From positions 1 to 64,000 of the forward strand of contig JALEGX010000159.1 of NCBI GenBank assembly GCA_022763485.1: a stretch of 64,000 bases of DNA. Direction: 5' to 3'. Position numbers and translations under genes: made by a program. The DNA is from Paracoccaceae bacterium (lineage in GTDB: Bacteria; Pseudomonadota; Alphaproteobacteria; Rhodobacterales; Rhodobacteraceae). Below are positions 52,947-60,311 of this stretch, piece after piece. The notes under the pieces are model-generated. The model was given only the letters and a program-made list of their open reading frames with translations. It was not told the DNA's origin and did no database searches. Every line of letters begins with the position of its first letter. The stretch's first letter is position 1.

Positions 52947-54119
52947 TCAGACGCGTTCGATCGCGATCGCGGTGCCTTCACCACCGCCGATGCAGATCGC
53001 GGCGATGCCGCGCTTCAGGCCGCGCTTTTCAAGCGCGTTCAGCAGGGTCACCATGATTCGCGCACCGGAGGCGCCAATCGGGTGGCCCAGCGCACAGGCG
53101 CCACCATTCACGTTCACCTTGTCGCGCGGAATGCCCATCTCACGCATGAACGCCATCGGCACCACGGCGAAGGCTTCGTTGACCTCCCACAGATCCACGT
53201 CGTCGACCGACCAGCCCAGACGCTCCATCAGCGATTTGGCGGCGGGCACGGGCGCGGTGGTGAACCAACCCGGAGCCTGCGCATGGCTGGCGTGGCCCAA
53301 TACGCGGGCGCGCACCGTCAGCCCCTGTGCCTCTGCCGCATCCGCCGAGGCCAGAACCAGCGCCGCCGCCCCGTCCGAGATCGACGAAGCATTGGCCGCC
53401 GTCACCGTGCCATCCTTGCGGAAGGCGGGTTTCAGCGTCGGGATCTTGTCCGGGCGGGCGCTCTTGGGCTGCTCATCGGCATCGGTCACCACATCGCCCT
53501 TGCGCGATTTCACCGTGACGGCCGCGATTTCGCCGTCAAAAGCCCCGCTTTCCTGGGCTTCCAGCGCGTTGGAGAGGGATTTCAGCGCATATTCATCCTG
53601 CTCTTCGCGGGTGAACTGGTAATGCTCGGCGCAATCTTCGGCAAAGGTCCCCATCAGGCGGCCCTTGTCATAGGCATCCTCCAGACCGTCCAGGAACATG
53701 TGGTCGATGACCTGACCATGGCCGATACGCGCGCCGTTGCGCATCTTGGGCAGCATGTAAGGGGCGTTGGTCATACTCTCCATACCGCCCGCGATCATGG
53801 TAGCGGCATGGCCCAGCGCGATCTGGTCAAACGCCATCATCGCCGCCTTCATGCCCGATCCGCACATCTTGTTCAGCGTGGTGGCAGGCACCTCTTCACC
53901 CAGCCCACCGGCAAACCCGGCCTGACGGGCGGGGGCCTGACCCTGACCTGCGGGCAGAACGCAGCCCATCAGAACCTCATCCACGGTTTTTGCGCCGGCG
54001 TTCTCCAGAGCGGCCTTGATCGCGGCCCCTCCAAGTTCAGAGGCGCTCACGCCGTCATACATGCCCTGAAACCCACCCATCGGCGTTCGGGCCGCGCCCG
54101 CGATCACCACGTCTTTCAT
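52947..54119 (-). CDS. Acetyl-CoA acetyltransferase (thiolase II)
   Basis: A 390-residue thiolase. The acylated Cys86 is in LNKMCGSGMKA, the His in the conserved GGACALGHPIGASG block near 340-353, and the second catalytic Cys in CIGGGEG near the C terminus. It condenses two acetyl-CoA to acetoacetyl-CoA or runs in reverse, for storage polyesters or acid breakdown. No phaB or beta-oxidation genes are adjacent. Of two in-frame ATGs separated by one codon, the one at 54119 has the better spacing from GGAGG. Confidence 0.95.
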   Translation of the reverse strand: MKDVVIAGAARTPMGGFQGMYDGVSASELGGAAIKAALENAGAKTVDEVLMGCVLPAGQGQAPARQAGFAGGLGEEVPATTLNKMCGSGMKAAMMAFDQIALGHAATMIAGGMESMTNAPYMLPKMRNGARIGHGQVIDHMFLDGLEDAYDKGRLMGTFAEDCAEHYQFTREEQDEYALKSLSNALEAQESGAFDGEIAAVTVKSRKGDVVTDADEQPKSARPDKIPTLKPAFRKDGTVTAANASSISDGAAALVLASADAAEAQGLTVRARVLGHASHAQAPGWFTTAPVPAAKSLMERLGWSVDDVDLWEVNEAFAVVPMAFMREMGIPRDKVNVNGGACALGHPIGASGARIMVTLLNALEKRGLKRGIAAICIGGGEGTAIAIERV

Positions 54120-54210
54120 GTTCATTCCTCCAATGCTTTGCCCTTGAATACAGAATGGTAAGAATTGCCGTCTAGTCTGACGCGCAGTGACATTTCGCCT
54201 GAGGTACAAG

Positions 54211-54549
54211 ATGAGCCTGACAAGCACCGTGACGGACAAGGCCCGTATCATCACCGTTCATGCCTCGCGTATTGATGCGGCCATGGCCATTCAGTTCAAG
54301 GAAGACATGCGCCAAGAGACCCAGAGCGGTCCGGATCGGGTTGTGCTGGACCTGTCGCAGGTCGAATTCATCGATTCCAGCGGTCTGGGCGCCATCGTCG
54401 CCGCGATGAAACAGCTGGGATCTGGCCGCAAACTGGATCTGGCCGGCCTGTCTCCAGCCGTCGACAAGGTTTTTCGGCTGACCCGTATGGATACCGTTTT
54501 CACCCTTTTCAACAGTTTGGAAGATGCCAGAAAAACACTGGAGATTTGA
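54211..54549 (+). CDS. STAS-domain anti-anti-sigma factor
   Basis: A 112-residue SpoIIAA/RsbV-type STAS protein with the phosphorylation motif IDSSGLG (54-60). Such proteins, when unphosphorylated, bind an anti-sigma kinase and free its partner. The ATG at 54211 follows GAGG; a GTG at 54187 is possible but less likely. The partner HATPase gene starts 9 bases downstream. No sigma factor or PP2C phosphatase gene lies near. Confidence 0.88.
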   Translation: MSLTSTVTDKARIITVHASRIDAAMAIQFKEDMRQETQSGPDRVVLDLSQVEFIDSSGLGAIVAAMKQLGSGRKLDLAGLSPAVDKVFRLTRMDTVFTLFNSLEDARKTLEI

Positions 54550-54557
54550 GTATCGCC

Positions 54558-55031
54558 ATGAATTCACCTCCCTTTCGGGACCAGACAGATGCCGGTAGCG
54601 GCTGTGACCTGACCTTTACCGCAACTGATATTGAAGCCCGTTACATTATCCAGACGATCGAACAATGGCTCAAAGGGCCGGTGCAGGACCCGGAGCCACG
54701 CACGGATATCGTGATTGCCGTTTCGGAGGCACTGAACAACATCGTGGAACACGCCTATGCCCGGCAATCCCCCGGCCCCGTGAAGGTGTGCCTTTACGTT
54801 GTCGGGACCAGCGCCTTTGTCGAGTTTCAGGACAATGGGCACCCCCTTCCCGATGGGGAGCCGCCGGTGGTTGATGGCATCGACCTGTCGGGACCGATCG
54901 AGACACTTCCCGAAGGCGGGTTTGGGTGGTTCCTGATTCGAAAGCTGGTCCGGTCACTGCGGTATGAGCGCCTAGAAGGGCGCAACCGGCTGGTTCTGGA
55001 ATTTGCAATTGTACCGGATCAAGCAAGCTAG
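54558..55031 (+). CDS. HATPase-type anti-sigma/switch kinase (RsbW-like)
   Basis: A 157-residue GHKL ATPase. The N box is VSEALNNIVEHAY (about 56-68), the G1 region is FQDNGHPLP (about 91-99), and a G2-like loop is GGFGWFLIRKLV (about 121-132). There is no transmembrane or histidine-phosphotransfer part. In the known switch, such a kinase phosphorylates the STAS partner and inhibits a sigma factor or other target. The start is taken at 54558; an overlapping TTG at 54546 could allow coupling. Confidence 0.87.
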   Translation: MNSPPFRDQTDAGSGCDLTFTATDIEARYIIQTIEQWLKGPVQDPEPRTDIVIAVSEALNNIVEHAYARQSPGPVKVCLYVVGTSAFVEFQDNGHPLPDGEPPVVDGIDLSGPIETLPEGGFGWFLIRKLVRSLRYERLEGRNRLVLEFAIVPDQAS

Positions 55032-55165
55032 CCGTCGTCCCCGTCCGCGGAACAGCTGAACCGCACCGCAAGAAATTGATTTTCAATTATATTTTGAACG
55101 ACGCAGCTCTCACTTTGCAGGAACGGCGTCTGCGCCCTCGCCCGAAATCCACGCGAATCGTCCTT

Positions 55166-55186
55166 GGCGTCCCACACTGGGACGCC
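55166..55186. repeat. Perfect 9-bp hairpin
   Basis: GGCGTCCCA and TGGGACGCC close a CAC loop. No T-run follows in either direction, so it is not a standard terminator. Confidence 0.6.
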
Positions 55187-55334
55187 GCAGGTATACGCGC
55201 CTGCCCCCATCGCTTTTTCGGGATATTGCCCGGAATCGCACCCCTAAATCGGAAGCGCCGTAAAAGCGCCCCATTTGCTCCCCAAACGCGCCCGAAACCG
55301 GAGTCATAACAGACTTGTAGCTGCTTATAGCTTC

Positions 55335-55381
55335 CCTCGGTGCCGTGCGTAACAGCCCCCACCCAGTTCGCGGCACCGAGG
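55335..55381. repeat. Perfect 11-bp inverted repeat with 25-base loop
   Basis: CCTCGGTGCCG pairs exactly with CGGCACCGAGG. AACTCTTTT follows, so it could be a long-loop terminator for a transcript on the plus strand, or part of a structured small RNA. Confidence 0.6.
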
Positions 55382-55535
55382 AACTCTTTTCCCACAACGT
55401 CACGCAAATTGTGAAGCCGCCAGTGCTTGCAATCGCTCTGAGCAAGCATACGCTCTGCTGTCAGACTATGGCTGCCAAGACGACTTGGAGTTTGGGCCAT
55501 AGAGAACAAAAACCAGTGCGCTGGCAGGGGGAAAC

Positions 55536-57113
55536 ATGCGGGATTTTCATTTTCCGGGACGATCTGAAACGATTTCGACCAACGGCATGTGCGCCACGTC
55601 GCACCCCTTGGCGGCACAGGTCGCAATCGACATCCTGAAGCGTGGCGGCAACGCCATGGACGCCGCGATCGCCGGGGCGGTTCTGCTGGGCATCTGCGAA
55701 CCGCAGATGACCGGGATCGGGGGCGACTGCTTTGTGCTGTATTCCCAACCCGGCAAACCGGGGGTCCGGGCGCTCAACGGATCTGGCCGCGCGCCCGCCG
55801 CAGCAACCGCCGCACGCCTGCGCGAACTTGGGCACAGCACCGTCCCCCTGCGCAGCGCCGATGCCGTCACGATCCCCGGTGCGATTGATGCGTTTTGCCA
55901 TTTGTCCGAATCGGTGGGGGTCCTTGGGTTGGACGCGATCCTCCAACCGGCCATCGACTATGCCGAAGCGGGCGTTCCGGTGGCGGCACGCGTGGCGTTT
56001 GACTGGGGCAATGATGCCGACGCCCTGCAGGGGCGCGCGCGGGATTTGTATCTGAAAGACAACCGCGCCCTGACCTTGGGCGAACTCTTCCGCGCTCCCG
56101 GACAGGCGGAAGTGCTGCGCCGTATCGCCCGCGAGGGACGCGATGCGTTCTATTCCGGTGAAATCGCCGAGGATATGGTGTCTTCGCTGAACGCCCTGGG
56201 CGGGCTTCACACGATGGAGGATTTCGCAAGCACGCAGTGCAGCCCGACCGAACCGATCGGCGGCGCCTACAAGGGCAAGACCCTGCTGGAGCATCCGCCC
56301 AACGGACAGGGGGCAACGGCGATCCTGCTGCTGAATATCCTGTCCCATTTCGACATGGCGGCAATGGATCCGCTTGGCAGCGCGCGCGCGCACATCGAGG
56401 CCGAAGCCACCAAGCTGGCCTATGACGCGCGCAACCGGTTCCTGGCAGATCCCGACCATACCGCCCGGCTGGATCACATGATGTCGATGGAAACCGCAAG
56501 CAAACTGGCGGCACTGATTGATCCAAAACGGGTGATTCCCGCAGCGGCTCCGCTGACCGAAGCCATTCACAAGGACACGATCTATATCACCGTGGTGGAC
56601 CGGGACCGCATGGCGGTGTCGCTGATCTACTCGATCTTCCATGGGTTCGGATCGGGCATTGCCACGGACAAGTTCGGCATCCTGATGCAGAACCGCGGGG
56701 CTGGCTTTTCGCTGATAGACGGACATCCGAATGAACTGGCCGGCGGAAAACGCCCCATGCATACGATCATTCCTGCCATGCTTTGCGACGGGGAGCAGGC
56801 CACCATGCCCTTTGGCGTGATGGGAGGGGCTTATCAGCCCACCGGTCATGCCCGTGTGATGTCGAATCTTCTGGATCACGGGATGGGACTGCAACAGGCA
56901 TTGAATGCCCCGCGCTGTTTCGCGGATGGCGACATCCTGAAAGTCGAGCGCGGATATTCAGATGCCGTGCATCAGGAGCTGGCGGATCTGGGACACAATG
57001 TGGTTATTCCCGACACCGCGCTGGGTGGGGCACAGGCCATTCAGATCGAAGATACGGGTGTGCTGGTCGCCGCAAGCGATCATCGCAAGGACGGTTGCGC
57101 GCTCGGGTATTGA
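55536..57113 (+). CDS. Gamma-glutamyltransferase-family Ntn-hydrolase
   Basis: A 525-residue member of the GGT family, whose proenzyme self-cleaves at a catalytic Thr. The likely cleavage site is in HKDTIYITVVD (about residue 348): Thr aligns with the known nucleophile, but the following residue is Ile instead of the usual Thr. Other conserved parts are NAMDAAIAGAVLLGICEP, GSGRAPAA and GVMGGAYQPTGHARV. No signal peptide is visible, so a cytoplasmic role is likely. It may hydrolyse gamma-glutamyl compounds or another amide. It has its own long upstream region. Confidence 0.88.
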   Translation: MRDFHFPGRSETISTNGMCATSHPLAAQVAIDILKRGGNAMDAAIAGAVLLGICEPQMTGIGGDCFVLYSQPGKPGVRALNGSGRAPAAATAARLRELGHSTVPLRSADAVTIPGAIDAFCHLSESVGVLGLDAILQPAIDYAEAGVPVAARVAFDWGNDADALQGRARDLYLKDNRALTLGELFRAPGQAEVLRRIAREGRDAFYSGEIAEDMVSSLNALGGLHTMEDFASTQCSPTEPIGGAYKGKTLLEHPPNGQGATAILLLNILSHFDMAAMDPLGSARAHIEAEATKLAYDARNRFLADPDHTARLDHMMSMETASKLAALIDPKRVIPAAAPLTEAIHKDTIYITVVDRDRMAVSLIYSIFHGFGSGIATDKFGILMQNRGAGFSLIDGHPNELAGGKRPMHTIIPAMLCDGEQATMPFGVMGGAYQPTGHARVMSNLLDHGMGLQQALNAPRCFADGDILKVERGYSDAVHQELADLGHNVVIPDTALGGAQAIQIEDTGVLVAASDHRKDGCALGY

Positions 57114-57130
57114 CCTCGGGCGCCGCGCCC

Positions 57131-57457
57131 TCAGTTCAGCTGATAGTGCAGCGGATAGGTGCCATCTTCGAAGGGCCCGAACATTTCGGGGATGTCGGGA
57201 TGATGCACCGGCTCACCGGAATAGTCCGCAATCAGGTTCTGCTCTGAGACATAGGCCACGTAATAGCTCTGATCGTTTTCGGCCAGAAGATGATAAAATG
57301 GCTGATCCTTGACCGGACGGCTGTCTTCGGGAATGGCTTGATACCATTCTTCGGTATTGGCGAATTCAGGGTCCACGTCGAAAACAACACCACGGAACGG
57401 GTGTTTTCTGTGGCGCACAACCTGGCCAAGATGATATTTCGCGTGTGTTTTCAGCAT
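57131..57457 (-). CDS. hspQ: Heat shock protein HspQ (YccV-like)
   Basis: A 108-residue YccV/HspQ protein. The conserved core is GQVVRHRKHPFRGVVFDVDP (about 11-30), QPFYHLLAEN (about 52-61) and YVAYVSEQNL. HspQ is known as a Lon specificity enhancer and heat-induced protein that binds hemimethylated DNA in some reports. It is alone and divergent from the AEC transporter, with which it shares an 84-base promoter region. Confidence 0.93.
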   Translation of the reverse strand: MLKTHAKYHLGQVVRHRKHPFRGVVFDVDPEFANTEEWYQAIPEDSRPVKDQPFYHLLAENDQSYYVAYVSEQNLIADYSGEPVHHPDIPEMFGPFEDGTYPLHYQLN

Positions 57458-57487
57458 AGTCTTGCGGCCCCTGTCCTATCTGAATAC

Positions 57488-57501
57488 CCCGTACTCACGG
57501 G
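57488..57501. promoter_or_regulatory. Small inverted repeat between hspQ and the AEC transporter gene
   Basis: CCCGT and ACGGG, separated by four bases. On the minus strand it lies between TTGGAC and GTATTC, which could be promoter boxes of hspQ. Evidence is modest. Confidence 0.35.
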
Positions 57502-57541
57502 TTTTGTCCAATAATTGAATGAAATTTCGGGGAAACAGTCT

Positions 57542-58423
57542 GTGAACCTTGCCTTAACAGTTCTGGAAATCGTTGCGCCGGTGTTCATCTTGGCGGGCAT
57601 CGGCTTTGCCTGGGCGCGGGCCGGATTGGAATATCGGAATGCCTTTGTGACCCAGCTGGCGATGACGCTGGCGGTGCCCTGCCTGATCTTCGTCGCGCTG
57701 ATGCAGACCGAGGTCGATCGCAACGCCCTCGGCCTGTTCACAATGGCCGCCTTGGCTGGATACGCCGCGATCTCCGTCGCGTTCTGGATCTTCATCCGGG
57801 TGAGCGGCCTGTCGTCACAGACGTTTCTGGCACCGCTGATCTTTGGCAACACCGGAAACCTTGGCATCCCGCTGGCGCTCTTTGCCTTTGGGCAGGACGG
57901 CCTGGGCTATGCCGTGGTGATGCTGTCGCTTTCCGCGATCCTGTCCTTCACCTACGGGATCTATCTGGTCGCGGGTCAGGGAGCGGGACACAAGGCCCTG
58001 CGTGAGCCCATGGTCTGGGCGACGCTGCTGGGCGCGCTGTTCCTGTGGCAGGATTGGGAAACGCCGCGGTTCATGACCAACGCGCTGGAGCTGGTGGGAC
58101 AGATGGCGATCCCGCTGATGCTGATCACGCTGGGGGTCACTGTGGCACGGCTGACCCCGCGCAAGATCGGACAAGCGATCATCCTGTCGGCCATCAAGCT
58201 GGTTCTATGTGCTGCAATCGGTTGGGCCGTGGGGTGGGGCTTTGGGCTGGACCCTGTGGCCTTCGGGGTTCTGGTACTGCAACTTTCGACACCGGTTGCC
58301 GTGACCGCATTCCTGCTGGCCGAGAAATATGGCGCGGATTCCGAATCCGTTGCGGGCCTGGTCGTGGTGTCCACCCTGATGTCTGTTGCGGCCCTGCCGC
58401 TTCTGCTGGCGCTCCTGTTGTAA
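57542..58423 (+). CDS. AEC-family (auxin efflux carrier-like) transporter
   Basis: A 293-residue membrane protein with about ten hydrophobic helices. It opens with VLEIVAPVFILAGIGFAWAR, has the conserved FGNTGNLGIPLALFAFG (about 108-124) and a second half beginning after TLLGALFLW. Bacterial members export dicarboxylates such as malate or other organic acids. The start is a GTG at 57542 following GGGGA; an upstream TTG is less likely. It lies between hspQ and a lipoprotein gene without clear operon partners. Confidence 0.88.
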   Translation: MNLALTVLEIVAPVFILAGIGFAWARAGLEYRNAFVTQLAMTLAVPCLIFVALMQTEVDRNALGLFTMAALAGYAAISVAFWIFIRVSGLSSQTFLAPLIFGNTGNLGIPLALFAFGQDGLGYAVVMLSLSAILSFTYGIYLVAGQGAGHKALREPMVWATLLGALFLWQDWETPRFMTNALELVGQMAIPLMLITLGVTVARLTPRKIGQAIILSAIKLVLCAAIGWAVGWGFGLDPVAFGVLVLQLSTPVAVTAFLLAEKYGADSESVAGLVVVSTLMSVAALPLLLALLL

Positions 58424-58491
58424 CATCTCAGTCATCGGGTTTTCTTTGCACGCCGGAATACGCTAAACTGCCGGAAAAAAGGCAGAGGCAA

Positions 58492-59079
58492 ATGAGCAGA
58501 TTACTAAGCGCCATGTTAGCGGTGCTTTTGCTGGCGTCCTGTGGCGGCGGCTCCAAGTCCCCACCGCGCAACCTTGATAACGCCTGCAGCATCATCAAGG
58601 AGCGGCCCGAGTTCCTGAAGGCATTCAAGTCGACCCAGCGTCGCTGGGGTGTGCCGGTGCATGTCCAGATGGCCACCATCTATCAGGAAAGCAAGTTCCG
58701 AGCGGATGCACGCACCCCGTTCCGCTATGTGCTGGGCGTCATCCCGATGGGCCGCCAGAGCAGCGCCTACGGATACGCGCAGGCCCTGGACGGGACGTGG
58801 GATCAATACCGCAAGTCGACGGGACGGCGCAGCGCCAAGCGCGATCGCATCAAGGATGCCACTGATTTCATGGGCTGGTACATGACCGAAAGCAAGCGGC
58901 GCAACGGCATCCGCCTGTCTGACGCCCGCAACCAATATCTGGCCTATCATGAAGGCCACACCGGTTACGCCCGTGGAACCTATCGCAACAAAAGCTGGCT
59001 GCTGCGGATCTCGGGTGAGGTAGAGGCCCGCTCACGGATGTACCGCGCACAGCTGGAAAGCTGCCGCAAGTTCCGCTGA
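58492..59079 (+). CDS. Lipoprotein with SLT transglycosylase-like domain
   Basis: A 195-residue protein with a lipobox (LLAS followed by Cys17) and an SLT-type lysozyme fold. The candidate catalytic Glu66 is in IYQESKFRADA, and YGYAQALDGTWDQYRK (93-108) and YLAYHEGHTGYARG (149-162) match the later motifs. It would cut peptidoglycan from the outer-membrane face. The start at 58492 has AGAGG close upstream. It ends at a strong terminator. Confidence 0.88.
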   Translation: MSRLLSAMLAVLLLASCGGGSKSPPRNLDNACSIIKERPEFLKAFKSTQRRWGVPVHVQMATIYQESKFRADARTPFRYVLGVIPMGRQSSAYGYAQALDGTWDQYRKSTGRRSAKRDRIKDATDFMGWYMTESKRRNGIRLSDARNQYLAYHEGHTGYARGTYRNKSWLLRISGEVEARSRMYRAQLESCRKFR

Positions 59080-59102
59080 TCCTGCCCATCGGCAAGACAT
59101 CA

Positions 59103-59129
59103 CCCCGCCGGAACCACCCGGCGGGGTTT
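59103..59129 (+). terminator. Rho-independent terminator after the SLT lipoprotein gene
   Basis: CCCCGCCGG pairs with CCGGCGGGG (59103-59126, 6-base loop) and is followed by TTT. Confidence 0.85.
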
Positions 59130-59146
59130 ACTGTGCAGCTGGCCCT

Positions 59147-59404
59147 TCAGCGCTGGTTGAGCTGTGCGCGGACCGACTCGATGCCCAGCTTGGATGCCCG
59201 ATAGGGCTTGCCGCTGAGCGAACGGATCAAGCGCCGTTTCCTGAGCCGCTGGAACACGACCAGGGTACAATCCGACAGCACAAAGCCGTCGCGGGTGTAG
59301 CATGTGACCGCGTGAACCTTGCCGTTTTCGCTGCGATCAAAGTGGATGGAACCGCCCAGCGCGAGTTCATGCAGAACGCGCTGTTCCTGTTTTGAGATAT
59401 TCAA
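59147..59404 (-). CDS. YjhX-family small protein (UPF0386)
   Basis: An 85-residue winged-helix-like protein matching YjhX of E. coli: MNISKQEQRVLHELALGGSI at the N terminus (key part KQEQRVLHELA), CYTRDGFVLSDCTL in the middle and LRKRRLIRSLSGKPYRAS. In E. coli, YjhX is called a toxin paired with the GNAT antitoxin YjhQ. No GNAT gene is adjacent here, so it may serve as a stand-alone DNA-binding protein. A dyad lies about 80 bases upstream. Confidence 0.85.
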   Translation of the reverse strand: MNISKQEQRVLHELALGGSIHFDRSENGKVHAVTCYTRDGFVLSDCTLVVFQRLRKRRLIRSLSGKPYRASKLGIESVRAQLNQR

Positions 59405-59482
59405 TGGGGTGTCTCGATTTCATGAAGGTGCAGAAAAAGGACCGCTCAGCATCCCGCGTGAGCATCCTTTGTGTTTCCGCGT

Positions 59483-59509
59483 TTCCTGATGCCGTCAGAC
59501 GATCAGGAA
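59483..59509. promoter_or_regulatory. Dyad upstream of the YjhX-family gene
   Basis: TTCCTGAT and ATCAGGAA are exact inverted arms with an 11-base spacer, about 80 bases before the YjhX start. The size fits a dimer-binding operator. Confidence 0.45.
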
Positions 59510-59677
59510 CGGACGAGTGTCCGGGTCTCTTTCATAAAATCTCCGTTGCTCAGACGCATATGTTCTGAGGTTGCCCAGCATCTATGCCCCACGAGGGATC
59601 GAAACAAGGCCGGGCACCTAACAGAATGGAACCCGTGTTCTTGTCGCAACGGCTTGCGTCAGGGGCGCCCTAGCGCC

Positions 59678-60268
59678 TCAGCGGTTGCTGTTTGCACCAA
59701 TGGCACTGAACAGCCCCTGGCTCAGGCTCATACCTGTTTCCAGCGCACCCAGAATCACGGTTGTCTGGCCGCCGGACCCATCCCGGATCACCCATTTTCG
59801 CAGCTCCACCGGGGAGCCGGTGAACAGCATCTCGATGCTGCCATATTCCGGGTTCTCGGGGTCCTGCGCGCGGATGATGGTGGAGGTTCCGTCAAAGTCG
59901 TGACCCACAACCATGTTGGCCCGTTGCAGGTCAACCTGCTTTGCCAGGATTACCGACAGCGGCGTGCGCTTCAGGGGATAGGTCTCTGGCGGCTGGTTGG
60001 ACTTCGGGTCCACGATCAGCACCGCCCCCGCCCGCGCCAGCACCAGCGCGCTGTCGGGCGGATCATATTCGAAGCGCATCCGCCCCGGCCGTTGGATGTA
60101 CAGCTTGCCGGTGGACAGGCTGCCGTCGTCATTGATCTGAGTAAAGCTTGCCTGAGCGGTCGTAATCCCGTTCAGGTAGGCCGAAACCTCGTTCAAGCTC
60201 AGCTTCTCTGCGGCCCAGGCGGCCGGAGCGCAGAGACACAAGGCAAGTGCGAATGCGATCTTTTTCAT
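59678..60268 (-). CDS. lolA: Outer-membrane lipoprotein carrier protein LolA
   Basis: A 196-residue periplasmic chaperone that carries lipoproteins from LolCDE to the outer membrane. Signal peptide about 1-19 (AAWA). The half-open barrel is marked by TTAQASFTQINDDGSLSTG (about 36-54), GKLYIQRPGRMRFEYDPP (about 54-71) and the later LFTGSPVELRKWVIRDGSG segment. It follows ftsK with only a 43-base gap, a common alphaproteobacterial order. Confidence 0.95.
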   Translation of the reverse strand: MKKIAFALALCLCAPAAWAAEKLSLNEVSAYLNGITTAQASFTQINDDGSLSTGKLYIQRPGRMRFEYDPPDSALVLARAGAVLIVDPKSNQPPETYPLKRTPLSVILAKQVDLQRANMVVGHDFDGTSTIIRAQDPENPEYGSIEMLFTGSPVELRKWVIRDGSGGQTTVILGALETGMSLSQGLFSAIGANSNR

Positions 60269-60311
60269 GAGATTTAGATAAGGATCCCAATGAGAAATGG
60301 AAGGGGCCGGA

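Larger units (their letters stand above)
55032..55535. other. Long intergenic region with strong inverted repeats
   Basis: This 504-base region has no convincing ORF; the open frames across it lack start signals and family similarity I can recognise. It contains two perfect inverted repeats, listed separately, and an AT-rich patch (about 55070-55100) that could be a promoter. It could hide a small RNA, or control regions for the gamma-glutamyltransferase gene. Confidence 0.55.
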
